Below are positions 9,273-18,185 of a stretch of 24,565 nt of DNA, piece after piece. The translations under genes were made by a program, and so were the position numbers. Position 1 is the first letter of the stretch; every line of letters starts with the position of its first letter. The notes under the pieces are model-generated. The model made no database searches. It was given only the letters and a program-made list of their open reading frames with translations, and was not told the DNA's origin. The stretch spans positions 32,288,496 through 32,313,060 of the forward strand of contig CM044506.1 of NCBI GenBank assembly GCA_024364805.1, in the 5' to 3' direction. The stretch is from Euprymna scolopes. Taxonomy: Eukaryota > Mollusca > Cephalopoda > Sepiida > Sepiolidae.

Positions 9273-9674
9273 AACAGTAATAAATGCTTTTGTTAAAAAA
9301 GAAAAAAATTCCAACCCAAATTTTTATTTATTATTTGTTCCTGTAACATTACACTTGTTAATCATGCCTTTTTTATTTTTTGAATTCCATTTTCCCAGAT
9401 AAAACCTGATTTGACCTGAAACCATAAAAACCCACCAAACGAATGTTCTAAACCTGGAAGACAACTTTGACATATCTTGGTTATTCCTATTGCTTAGCCA
9501 TTCCATAAATGACAACCTTGAATAATGACACTTGGCTGACCAAGCTTTGAGGCCAATCCCTGCTAAGTTTCTCACAATCCTTCTTTTATATTTTAAACGT
9601 TATTTCTATTATTTTTTCAATGCTTATTTTTTCTTTTATTCTACCATACATTGCAAAGTGCCATGCTAGTTTCA
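9273..9674. other. Intron 1, no gene seen
   Basis: AT-rich sequence. The minus-strand open frame at 9324-9575 has no recognisable domain and is treated as incidental. Confidence 0.35.
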
Positions 9675-10121
9675 TCTATAATATAAATATCACCTGTCTG
9701 TTTAAATGTATGCATGCATGCATGTATGTACGTCTGCCTAAAACTTTCGACTGAGCTGACGGATTTTCACGAGATCAGTATTGTTTTCAAGCTCAACCCT
9801 CCAGACGACAAATATTGAAAAATTGGCTATAAACATTAATTCTTTCACCCTCAACTGGGCACTTTTCTACAGGAAGGGGTCACTTTTTTCGCCGATATTT
9901 TCGAAAGTCATCACTTTTTGATTGACTAGCCTTAATTTAAACCTTTGTCACTTCCGGTTTGGCAATGGACACAACAGCAAAGACGTCACATTTCTTTTTT
10001 TTTACATTCCTTTCCTCCTTCGTGGTACGGTTCGAGCCTGTCTGCCTACTATCATTTTTTTTTTTTTTTTTGCTCAACACACACCTCCAAACACCTGGGC
10101 AATGCCGGGCACCCAGGCTAG
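9675..10121 (+). mobile_element. Non-autonomous Helitron, copy 1
   Basis: It has the hallmarks of a Helitron. It starts with TC after an A (TCTATAATATAAATATCACC). It ends in CTAG followed by a T (CTAG at 10118-10121, T at 10122). Just before the end is a GC-rich hairpin, CCTGG-GCAATG-CCGGG. There are no terminal inverted repeats and no target duplication. It is 447 bp, with no Rep-helicase coding. The first about 150 bp are homologous to the second copy at 13166-13584 (CACCTGTCT, TTTAAATGTATGCATG, GGATTTTCAC, GACAAATATTGAAAA). It sits in intron 1, sense to the gene. Confidence 0.88.
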
Positions 10122-10889
10122 TCTAACATATAAAGTTATTGTGTTAGATGTTAAAAGTTAGATGAAAATAATATTTAAAATGACAAGTCAAATTTTGCTT
10201 CAAACTAGCCAATTTTCATTTGTTATTAATGTACCATGTTATTGGCAATATAATAACATTTTTCTGTAATTTATTTTAAAATTACTTAGTCTAATCTAGA
10301 TGACTGGTAATATGAAACATTTTTAGATAATCACCTAAAAATAAAAATCAGCTTATGTTAGTAATAAAAAAGACAACTTTCAATAGAGTTACAATTTTCT
10401 GCATACTTTTTTAACAGGGATAATGAATTTTTATTTTTTTAACATATTCTTGCAATGCAGTGAAAAAAAAATAGGCAATATCTGAGTACTTTTAAATTTC
10501 AATATTTAAAAAAATCTCATAACATCATTTGTAAGCAGTCAATCCTAAGCATAAGTCAAATGATGTAACTCATTATTTGTCTACAACTAAAATTTTATTT
10601 CTTTTTCTGTATAAGTTTAAAATAAACATTAAAAATTAGAATAACTTGACTCTTTTCTAATCAATTCCAGGTAGGTACATCTAGTATTATAAATCGAGAT
10701 TATAGTCTGAGTTTTTCATTTAATCCTTGTTAAGTCTCTCATGATCCTCCATTTATATTTCTGTTCATTTTCTCTTATTTTATAGCACAATATCCAGTGT
10801 CACGTTTCATCTTATATATTAAGAATACTGTGCGCATGAATTGCAAAACATAAAAGGTGAAGCATTTGTGTGTTTTCATTTTGTTACAG
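10122..10889. other. Intron 1, 3' part
   Basis: AT-rich with no element recognised. It ends in TTTTGTTACAG, a good acceptor (AG at 10888-10889), immediately before exon 2. Confidence 0.55.
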
Positions 10890-10895
10890 ATCATC

Positions 10896-11049
10896 ATGTC
10901 TGCCTCACAATTAATGTTCATAAAAGCAGAGGAAGACGACAAGGAAGTATTAAAAAAAAGAATCAAAGAATTAGAAAATGAAAATCAAACTCTGAAACAA
11001 GCGCTGGAACAACTGCAACAACTTCAGGGAAAATGCTGCGATTGGTGTG
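10896..11049 (+). CDS. BEN-like gene, exon 2: start codon and coiled coil
   Basis: This is the first coding exon of a multi-exon gene. The acceptor TTGTTACAG ends at 10889. ATG at 10896 is the first ATG in the exon and lies in a long open frame, so I chose it. The donor GTATGT begins at 11050, and the exon ends one base into a codon. It encodes 51 residues. After a short leader (MSASQLMFIKAEEDD), a strongly charged segment has a perfect heptad pattern, L19-I23-L26-N30-L33-L37-L40. The Asn at an 'a' position is typical of parallel dimeric leucine zippers. It ends in a Cys cluster (CCDWC, residues 47-51). The coiled coil predicts homo- or hetero-dimerisation. Upstream of the ATG the frame is open but lies in the intron. 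Whole-gene assignment rests on exons 4-5; this exon alone would only say coiled coil. Confidence 0.82.
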
Positions 11050-11136
11050 GTATGTAAAAACTTTTCTTTATATATACACAATAGATAAAGTGTTATTTGT
11101 AATGTATAGCAGAAATATTTAACTTTATATTATTTC

Positions 11137-11475
11137 TTTTTTTTTTTTACAAAGGAGTTACCACTTATCAGACCGAGGCCACTCGAGGATAAGGGTTAAT
11201 GAGTATATGGAAGTCAGTGAGAAAATGTAATAATCGTTTGTAGTGGAAATCTGGTAAAGAATTACTTAAGGGGACAGCTCATCAAGAACTTGTTCATGTT
11301 GGACTTGAAGACGACCATATTGTAGTCAGCTGGAAAGCAGGCAAATGGAAGAGTGCAGTTCTAAAAAAGAAGCTTTGTTCATGGAATCTACATTTAGATT
11401 TAGGCACAGATAAGAGTGGGGAAATTATTGATAGTGGTTTCAGATAGACGAGTGTTTTTCGTAAAATCAGGCAAG
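11137..11475 (-). mobile_element. LINE subfamily B 3' end, minus strand
   Basis: The T-run at 11137-11148 is the A-tail. The adjoining sequence is the complement of the subfamily B tail (decayed CTTATCC...GAGTGGC...TGATAAGTGG). Minus-strand coding words include TRLSETTINN-like, FPHSYLCLNL/SKCRFHEQSFFFRTA and LPAFQLTT. It is about 340 bp, the same portion as 1824-2169. It sits about 90 bp inside intron 2, after the donor of exon 2. It is truncated and inactive. Confidence 0.85.
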
Positions 11476-11883
11476 ATTGGACCATAGATTTACATTAAAT
11501 ATACTGTAGACGTTAATTGTTCTTATATAGTTATGCTAAATCTATTGTTTACATAGATTGTACATGTTATTAAATACTGTTTTTTTTGACACATTGGCAC
11601 ATGCTGATAAGTTATTATTTCATCTTTTTTTTTAAACTATGTAGATCTTTTTTTTTTTTTTTGAAGTACAATTGACTAAAATTCTTTCTTTATATGGTAA
11701 ATAAAAAAAATAAAATGAATAATATAGCCGAGACCCGGATTTTGCTGAAACCTTACACAGTGAACTATATTGTTTGACTCTAACATTTAATCATAACCAG
11801 AAATTGACAGTTTATATACTTCCAAAATGTCCTTATATGTGATTTTGAAGCTTTTAAACTGTCTATTCCTGACTATTTGCATA
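11476..11883. other. Intron 2, AT-rich stretch
   Basis: No gene seen. It includes a T-run near 11648-11662. Confidence 0.45.
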
Positions 11884-12043
11884 GTGTGTGCATGCATGTG
11901 CGTGTGTTTGTTTGTTTGTGTATATGCATCTGTGCGTGTGTGCGCATGTCCACGTGTTTACGAGTGTGCATGTGTGTGTCTGTGTGTTTTTTGTGTGTGC
12001 AGGTGTGTTTTTTGTGTATGCAGGTGTGCATGTTTGTGTGTGG
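11884..12043 (+). repeat. GT-rich alternating purine-pyrimidine tract
   Basis: This is a degenerate (GT)n/(GTGC)n tract of about 160 bp. Within it, GCAGGTGTGTTTTTTGTGT and a near-copy stand about 22 bp apart. All three plus-strand frames are open through it, giving Cys/Val-rich peptides that are artefacts of the repeat. Alternating purine-pyrimidine sequence of this kind can adopt Z-DNA. Confidence 0.85.
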
Positions 12044-12148
12044 TGGTTGGCTTTGCCTTGTGTGAGATCATGATTTCCGGTCGCTAAATCACTATAGATT
12101 GTCTTTATAACGTTGTGCTTTATAAAGTATTTATTTATTGGCAGAATC

Positions 12149-12420
12149 GTTTGTTCCTTGCTAATGGAGTCAGAGATGGCTTTGTGGCTACCGGCGGTAA
12201 TTGTGACGTATATGATTTATGTAAATGTTAATTTCAGCTATATTCTCACCATGATAAACAGTTTGTTCCTTGCTAATGGAGTCAGAGATGGTATCGTGGC
12301 CACGTTTGAATCTCCCAACCGATGGTAATCATGATTCCCTGCACTGATGATACCTGAAAGGATGAAACACCGAATAGACCAAAGGAGATTGCAGATTACA
12401 TTGTTATGATGACTGAACTT
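12149..12420 (+). repeat. Partly duplicated dispersed repeat
   Basis: A 40-bp segment, GTTTGTTCCTTGCTAATGGA plus GTCAGAGATGG...GTGGC, occurs at 12149-12188 and again at 12261-12300 with 3 differences, 112 bp apart. Downstream of the second copy is CCACGTTTGAATCTCCCAAC, then GATGATACCTGAAAGGATGAAACACCG. GTTTGAATCTCC is loosely like a tRNA B box, but no matching A box sits at the right distance. It is probably a tandemly disrupted SINE-type or other dispersed repeat, family unknown. Confidence 0.5.
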
Positions 12421-13165
12421 ATGCATTCATGGCTTGAAAGTTTCATCTCTCTGTTGCAGATATTAACAATGTGAGACTCTAAGAAAGCAACCTGTATCAT
12501 GGACGTGCATCAGAAGCAGAGAAGTGTCATTGAATTTCTGGCAAAAGTACATTGAGAATGATAGTGACAATATAAAAAAAATAGAGTCTGGAGCACAAAA
12601 GGTTGTTTATTTTAATGATATCACTCCTGTCTTCGTAGCTCTTCAATTTTTTGAGTAAAAAATAAAATAGAAGGCTACACTTTTGGAGTGATCCTTGATT
12701 AATTCATGTATTATAAGGTAGTATAATATATTGTGTAGATTTAGACGTGATGTGTTAAGTCTTGATTCTACTTTGATTTCATTAAAAAATTCAGAAACAA
12801 TTTGCAAGATGTTCTTCTTGCAGAATTAAAAGTAAGTTTTTTATTTTATCATCCTTATCATCATTATTATATAGAAGTATTTTTATTATTATTATAATTA
12901 TTACATAGAAATATTCTTATAAAGAGAGATTATTTTGCTATTTAATTTACATGTGTTTGTGGTGCATACAAACACACATATGTAAATTACATGGCCATAC
13001 TGAAAAAATGCTAAGATTAAGTAATATTAGTGATTTAACCTGCATAGAGTGAGAAGAAATGAGAGAAAAAAACTAAAAGATAGATGACTTGTTTACTTAG
13101 CAACTTTGATTCAAACATAACTTAATCCCACAACTAAAGTATATTTTAACATGTATTCTATGTTA
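12421..13165. other. Intron 2, AT-rich with short simple repeats
   Basis: No gene seen. It includes ATTATTATTATAATTATT-type low complexity near 12850-12905 and a small perfect-stem hairpin at 12944-12988. Confidence 0.45.
12944..12988. repeat. Short inverted repeat (hairpin)
   Basis: AATTTACATGTGTTTGT (12944-12960) faces ACAAACACACATATGTAAATT (12968-12988), separated by GGTGCAT. The right arm has four extra bases (a CACA-type slip). It could be a remnant of a tiny inverted-repeat element. Confidence 0.7.
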
Positions 13166-13584
13166 TCTATAATAAAAATCTCACCTGTCTATTTAAATGT
13201 ATGCATGTATGTCTCGCAAAACTTTTGGCAGAGGTGACAGATTTTCACAAAATCAGTATCATTTTGAAGCTTTGGATGACAAATATTGAAAAGTTGGCCA
13301 AAAACTCCCCCCTTCACCCTTACCTGATGCCATGTTTTTCGTTCGTTTTTTTTTCCATCACGTTCGCTGTTTTTTTATTTTTCAAATTTTTAAAAAAAGT
13401 TTTAACATGGTTCGTTTATTCTTTATTTTGCATCAGGTTCGCTGTTTTTTTTTTCGATTTAAAAACAGTTATAATATTTAAACAGGGTTATTACGCTCGC
13501 TTATTCTTTATTTTCCATTTTGTTTTGTCCCCCCCCTCCAACACACCCTCACCACACCCGGGCAATGCTGGGTACCTCCGCTAG
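13166..13584 (+). mobile_element. Non-autonomous Helitron, copy 2
   Basis: It starts with TC after an A (TCTATAATAAAAATCTCACC) and ends in CTAG (13581-13584) followed by T. The terminal hairpin is ACCCGG-GCAATG-CTGGGT (13556-13573). It is 419 bp and non-coding. A hydrophobic open frame across it reflects T-rich sequence. The 5' 150 bp and the 3' hairpin region are homologous to copy 1. The middle differs and carries a local T-rich duplication (CATCACGTTCGCTGTTTTTT and CATCAGGTTCGCTGTTTTTT, about 75 bp apart). It ends 134 bp before the exon 3 acceptor boundary. Confidence 0.9.
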
Positions 13585-13718
13585 TTAAAGTACGAGCCTG
13601 GGGGAAACAAACGTTGATTAATTCGCATTTAGGATATAAATAGGTGATATGGAGTTTTGGAATCTTTCAAATTTTTGAGTTTGAAATGAATAAATGAAAT
13701 TCTTTTGTATTTCTTTAG

Positions 13719-14047
13719 AAATTCTGATGCCAAGTTCTGACCAAGAACGAACTACAATCAGCAATTGGCTTGAAGGAGTAGTAACAGCTTTAAAATCCCA
13801 AAAAGGAGAGTCAGAACTGATCATTGATGATGATGATGATGTGGAGGAGGAGGGTATACAAAATTCTTTAGAAGCCACGGGCTCCACCCTGCCACTTCTG
13901 CAATCATCACCTTTGCAGCCGTTATCATCACAACCATCATCATCACTACCACCACCACCACCACCACCACAGCCACAGAGTTTAGGAACTTTGCCAGATT
14001 TTAAGATCAACCCCATGATATCAAGTGCACAACCAACTATTGTCAGG
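13719..14047 (+). CDS. BEN-like gene, exon 3: acidic patch and Ser/Pro-rich linker
   Basis: The acceptor TATTTCTTTAG ends at 13718 and the donor GTGAGA begins at 14048. The first two bases complete the split codon from exon 2 (Glu52), and the exon ends on a whole codon. It encodes residues 52-161. Residues 57-80 are mixed polar with NWLEGVVTALKSQ. Residues 84-96, ELIIDDDDDVEEE, are a hydrophobic triplet followed by acids, as in SUMO-interaction motifs. A Ser/Pro/Gln-rich stretch with a run of seven prolines follows. The segment is low-complexity and probably disordered. It links the coiled coil to the C-terminal domain. The antisense Gly/Asp-rich open frame is a shadow of this exon. Function of the linker is inferred; reading-phase agreement with exons 2 and 4 is seen directly. 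Confidence 0.82.
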
Positions 14048-14431
14048 GTGAGATTTTCGTTTTGGTTTTTAATTGGGCGAAAAAAAATAAAACAGACTTT
14101 ATTAAAAAATATTTTGTATCTTTAAATGGTATTTATCATTAATCAAACAGCTAAAGTTATTTTGTGATATTTTAAAAGTTGGATCGAAATAGCATTTCTA
14201 CAATTGCAAACTCAAACACTCTCATCCGTTTGTTGATCATCGAATTCGATTCAACATCTGTTTTCCCTGGTATCATCAAGGCAACAAAACTTCTGGACAA
14301 TCTCAATAGCTTTGCGATCCAAATATATGAGTTCTCATCTGTCTCCATTGTCTTATATTTCCTGCATACGAACAGTTTTTCTTCCTGTAATTCCACTGCA
14401 TTTCTTGCACACTCAAAAAGTTGAGTTACAC
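14048..14431. other. Intron 3 start with unassigned open frames on both strands
   Basis: Open frames exist on both strands between 14172 and 14456 (94 codons on minus, 81 on plus). The minus frame includes ECARNAVELQEEKLFVCRKY and IWIAKLLRLSRSFVALMIPG. I recognise no family. Its 5'-most part of the minus frame is LINE tail and poly-A translated as MNLKKKKK, so it has no genuine start. It could be a fragment of a mobile or captured coding sequence, or chance. Confidence 0.25.
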
Positions 14432-14529
14432 TTTTTTTTTTTTTTTTTAAATTCAATTTTCACCCCAAACAAGGCACAGTGCCACTTTGAAGCAGGGGGC
14501 TACTATCAGGGACATAATTTGCAGGGCCA

Positions 14530-15237
14530 TTATGAAGGGAGATGAGTAGAAAGATGTTTGTTCACATTACACTTGAACTTCTGCATATCAGTACAGTGGG
14601 GAAAGCAAAATCCCGGAAGGGAGTTCCAAAGATCTGCAGTTCTGAGGAAGAAACTATTGGAGTAAAAGGCTTTCTTGCACCTAGGGATCTCTACTGTAAA
14701 GGGGTGAGACTTAGTGGCTTGTCGGGTTTTTCGAGGGTAGTTACGTCGAGGAGGTACAAGTGTTTTCACTTCATCAGAGCATTCACCATTAAAGTATTTG
14801 TAGAACAGAAAGAGGGATGCAACATCTCATCGATGGGACAGAGGCTGAAGCCTAGATGACAGTTTAGGACCTATCAGGTTGGTGACTCTCTTTTGAACCC
14901 TGTCCAGGAGGGAGAGACAAGCAGCAGATGCACCAGCCCAGATGTGACAACAGTACTCCATACATGGGCGAATGGTGGCCTTATAGAGGTACAGGTTACT
15001 TTTAGGTGTAAGTAGTTTTCTAGCATGGTAGAGGGAGCCAACCTTACTTGCAGTAGCCTTGGCAATGCTCTCAATGTATCTATTCCAGTTCATATTCCCT
15101 GTAAACATTAGGCCAAGGAGATTAAAAGAAGTACTTTCAGGCAATGTGTTCTTGGCCATTGCTATTGGTGGTAGAGAATGTTTCTTGTAGTTATTGAAGG
15201 AAACAAGCTTAGTCTTAGCAGCATTGAATGTGACCAT
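14530..15237 (-). pseudogene. LINE ORF2 C-terminal domain
   Basis: It is in the same frame as the reverse-transcriptase core but separated by two stops. It encodes VTFNAAKTKLVSFNNYKK, LGLMFTGNMNWNRYIESIAK, LLTPKSNLYLYKATIRPCMEY and LDRVQKRVTNLIG, then LQPLSHR and a stop near 14827. The same frame then continues to SHPFTVEIPRCKKAFYSNSF, FLRTADLWNSLPGFCFP and FKCNVNKHLSTHLPS. These are the usual thumb and C-terminal words of this LINE type. They served as the reference for recognising the fragments elsewhere in the window. Confidence 0.85.
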
Positions 15238-15249
15238 CCATTTTTATCT

Positions 15250-16008
15250 TCATTCCACTACTGATTGGAGGTCATCCTCTAGTGTTTCTGCCATTTCCTT
15301 GGAAATGTGTTCATTTGTTTTCCCCTCATATCTGTTATAGAGAGTGGTGTCATCGGCAAATATACCCATCTCCGAAACAATTTTATCAGGGAGGTCATTT
15401 ATGAATATCAGGAATAATAGAGGTCCAAGGATAGACCCTTGAGGTACTCCCGCATTTATGTCATATTGTTTAGATGTACGACCGCCGAGGACAACTTGGA
15501 TTTTTCTCTTACTTAAGAAGGATTTAATTACATTATGTATTTTTCCAGTGATTCCATATGATCTAATTTTCCTTAGAAGACCATCATGCCATACCCTGTC
15601 AAAAGCCTTAGATATATCAAGGGCTACCGCTCTACCTTCCCCTGTTTTGTCCAGTGAACGGTATATACGTTCAGAGACTACAGTTAAGATATCTGCTGTT
15701 GAACGGGCTGTCCTGAATCCATATTGTTTGTCAGTCAGGAGTTTAGCAGCTGTTAGGTGCTGGACTAGGGCTTGATTAACTAAGGACTCAAATATTTTGG
15801 CGAAAAGTGGGAGGAGGCTAATGGGGTGATAATTTAGTGGGTTAGTTCTTTCGCCAGAATTCTTGAAGACTAGTAACACAAAAGCGGTTTTCCAGCAGTC
15901 GGGAAAGCAAGATTCGTTGAGGCATTTATTGTAAAGTTTGGAGAGAACTGGAGCAACCTCGGCAGAGCATTTTTTAATAGCACAGCCGGGATGAGATCTG
16001 GTCCACAT
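15250..16008 (-). pseudogene. LINE reverse transcriptase core of ORF2
   Basis: It is about 252 residues with the reverse-transcriptase blocks in order: NYHPISLLPLFAKIFE (His where Arg is usual), LLTDKQYGFRTARST, motif A AVALDISKAFDRVWHDGLL with the first catalytic Asp, motif B GVPQGSILGPLLFLIFINDL, and motif C FADDTTLY with the catalytic Asp pair. The upstream part of the domain (LRTDATLDDLKITPSQ...NLDNSKACGPDLIPA, 15975-16094) lies in a different frame because of a slip at an A-run. The catalytic residues are intact, but the stops after DLQSVVE separate it from its C-terminal domain. Confidence 0.9.
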
Positions 16009-16310
16009 GCTTTTGAGTTGTCTAGGTTTTTTATAATACCATGTACCTGAGAAGGGGTGATTTTCAAATCGTCTAGTGTGGCGTCTGTCCGCAAAGGAAA
16101 GTCAGGGAGGGAGTGGTGTGCCGGGTCCAGTGTGGAGTTTGAGGCAAACCGACTGGCAAGCAGATTAGCCTTGTCAGTTGCCGTGCAAGCAACCTCATGA
16201 TTGTTTGATAGTGGGGGAATCGTTGACTGCCCATTATTTACTATGCTGTTGTAGATTTTCCAAAAATCCTGGGTTCCTAATTTCTGTGCTTCAATGCGTT
16301 TTCTGGTGGT

Positions 16311-17369
16311 TTAAGAGTAATCTGTCTTAGCAGTCACTATCACTCTCTTACAATTATTTCTAGCTTCTATATACTTCTGTTTGTTTGAGCTGGACTTATG
16401 TTCGTTGAATCTGTGGAACGCATGCTGCCTTTGACAAATGGCAGCTGTACAAGCAGAAGTAAACCATTGGGGAGAGTGGGGCTTGCTATAGAATTTCCGT
16501 GTGGGAACATGTGCTTCAATTGCAGTTTTGAACCATTCAGTGGTCTCATTTGCACACTGTTCCGCTGGAAGAGAAAAGATATTTTGCCATGTGACATCTC
16601 TGATGAGATCCCTGATGGCTTCCCAGTCAGCCTTTTTGTAATACCTCGTTGTTTTGAGTTGTGGGTTTTCAGTTTTAGGGCGAGAATTTAGGGTGATTTC
16701 TACCATTATCACAGCATGATCAGCATTCCCAAGTAGGCTGTGAGCATTTGTTGTACAATCATCGGAAACCGTTGTCAGAAAGAGATCTAGAAGTGAGGCA
16801 TGTTGATCTTGCTGGTCTGGGAAATGTGTCGGAAATGTAACCATCTGAGATAGGGAATGAGATATAGAGAAGCTATGTGTTGTGCTACCAGCTACGTCTG
16901 TGTAATTAGAGAATCCTAGCCAGTTACTGTGGTGGATATTGAAGTCACCAAATACATGTACTTGTGTGCTAGTATCGAGGGAGAGTGCTATATCTATGTT
17001 GTCAGAGACTTTGTTTATTAGGGTACAGTCCTGGGTTGAGGGAGAGCGGTAGAGAAAATACAAGTAGCTAATATTATGTTGTATATTTAGTCTGAAGCAC
17101 GTAAAGGCCTGGTCGTCTGATTCTAGTTTTATTTCTCTAGTTAGGGGGAGGGTGTTACGAATATAGACTCCAAGCCCATGCATATGTCTATCTGAGTCCT
17201 TACGACAGAGTGGGAGATAACCAGGCATATTAAAGTGGTTAGAGGGAATGGAGGAGTGAAGGTTAGTTTCACTTAATGCTAAGATATCCGGGGTGTTTAC
17301 AAGGAGAAATGATTCAACATCATCTAAGTTAGTTCTAAGCCCACGGATATTCGTAAATGCAAGCCTCAA
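16311..17369 (-). pseudogene. LINE endonuclease (AP-endonuclease-like) part of ORF2
   Basis: It is about 352 residues. The recognisable APE-type endonuclease motifs occur in order: N in FTNIRGLRTN (residues about 5-14), the catalytic E in ALSETNL (about 32-38), RSPS (about 108), GDFNIHHSNW (about 141), LLDLFLTT (about 193-200) and the final DH in GNADHAVIM (about 213-221). The last one reads ADH where SDH is usual. It nicks target DNA to prime reverse transcription. The C-terminal 100 residues are the linker before the reverse transcriptase. The first codon shown is TTG, and the frame is open about 18 codons further upstream. It is ended by a TAA that the family would not have here, because homologous sequence continues in the same frame to about 15975. 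Confidence 0.88.
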
Positions 17370-17425
17370 GGGAGGAAGCAGGTTGGTTTTCTTTGAGTTT
17401 GGTCCTTGTTTAAACGTAACTTTTG

Positions 17426-18185
17426 CTTAAGCTGTCATTTCATTTTATTTAATTTAAAAGTTTTAGTTAGGGTGAGTGAGTGAGTAAAGGGGGTGCTGGA
17501 CAAGTGGTTGTGCAGAATATCAGACAGGCAATACAAGTAGACCATCACCTGTCCTCACCCACAGGATTGTGGCCTCAGGAAAGCCCACCGGAGATGAGTG
17601 CAGGGTCCTTTTCCATGCACGACATGGCAATGCAAACATCCCAATATTATACAAGTGTTGATGGAGTAGCTGCTCTAAGCACTACCAAAGAGTTAGGGCT
17701 CCTGTACTATCAGTTGGAAACAGCAGCCAGGAACTGTCAATCCGGTACCCTCAATCCATTAGGCAGCCCAATCCAACTGCACTCCAGTTTAGGGGGATGG
17801 AATGTGTGGGGAAAAGCAGCGTTCATTGCCCTAGTCAGGAAACAAGGTCAACCATTGGGTGATTAAGACGAGTCCCTGTGATAGCACCTCTACACCTGGC
17901 TAATAGGCAAAGAAGGAGTATGAAAGCCAGATGATAGACAGAGCCTATCCTTAAGCAGTTTAGGTTTGCCAACCGGTGATTTGTTTGAGTCACCAGCTCT
18001 AGGAAGGTTGTCGTCCAGGAATGAAGAGGCCTTCCTCCTCTAGGTTTAGCTTCAGAGTTTTCCTTCTCCTTGATGGATGACCTGGGAAGATCTACGGGTC
18101 CATCAGCACTGAGAGGGTTTGCCCCGCGACTGGGTCCTAATCCAGGTATTTCTGCGACCCCGCATGAGTAGTTAATAGTAATTGG
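17426..18185. other. GC-richer block of unknown origin abutting the LINE
   Basis: This block of about 750 bp is clearly less AT-rich than the flanking intron and directly adjoins the LINE 5' side. It may be LINE 5' sequence (on minus) or a separate element. No minus-strand open frame of ORF1 type is present. On the plus strand there is a 128-codon frame (17480-17866) and, farther on, a short frame beginning MDDLGRSTGPSALRG at about 18073, ending at CCGCATGAGTAG. Both are on the strand opposite to the LINE. Confidence 0.5.
17480..17866 (+). CDS. Unrecognised 128-codon open frame in repeat-like block
   Basis: The frame encodes a balanced, non-repetitive sequence with GAGQVVVQNIRQAIQVDHHL, SPTGLWPQESPPEMSAGSFS, MHDMAMQTSQYYTSVDGVAA, TTKELGLLYYQLETAARNCQ and WNVWGKAAFIALVRKQGQPL. 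I see no signal peptide, membrane segment or known domain. The composition looks more like real coding sequence than the other short frames in the window. The Met may not be a true start, because the frame begins near the element boundary. It lies inside intron 3 of the BEN-like gene, beside a LINE, so a mobile-element origin is most likely. It could equally be a chance frame on the antisense of LINE leader sequence. Confidence 0.3.
   Translation: MSKGGAGQVVVQNIRQAIQVDHHLSSPTGLWPQESPPEMSAGSFSMHDMAMQTSQYYTSVDGVAALSTTKELGLLYYQLETAARNCQSGTLNPLGSPIQLHSSLGGWNVWGKAAFIALVRKQGQPLGD

Larger units (their letters stand above)
14432..17425 (-). mobile_element. LINE subfamily A, nearly complete ORF2-bearing copy
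   Basis: This is a non-LTR retrotransposon read leftwards: endonuclease, linker, reverse transcriptase, C-terminal domain, a short 3' UTR ending TTGTTTGGGGTGAAAATTG, and the A-tail (T-run 14432-14448). The organisation fits the Jockey/CR1/I superfamily of APE-type LINEs; the clade is not resolved. Damage is light. There is a TAA after the endonuclease piece (16311), a frame change at an A-run near 15973, a TGA and a TAA near 15245, and a TGA near 14827. The rest is one long frame, so this insertion is fairly young. No ATG precedes the endonuclease. The frame opens after a stop near 17423, so the 5' end is either truncated or continues into the GC-richer block to the right. It lies antisense in intron 3. 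Confidence 0.9.

Noticed and set aside
11827-12087. Three overlapping Cys/Val-rich open frames
   Set aside because: They are translations of the GT-rich tract in all three frames. The Cys richness comes from TGT/TGC codons of the repeat, not from a protein.
12261-12320. tRNA gene or tRNA-derived SINE head
   Set aside because: A B-box-like TTTGAATCTCC is present, but no A box at proper spacing and no cloverleaf can be drawn.
13201-13584. 127-codon hydrophobic Phe-rich plus-strand frame
   Set aside because: It lies wholly within Helitron copy 2 and reflects T-rich non-coding sequence.
13618-14016. Minus-strand 132-codon Gly/Asp/Ser-rich frame
   Set aside because: It is the antisense of exon 3; its poly-Gly is the complement of the poly-Pro run and it has no supporting signals.
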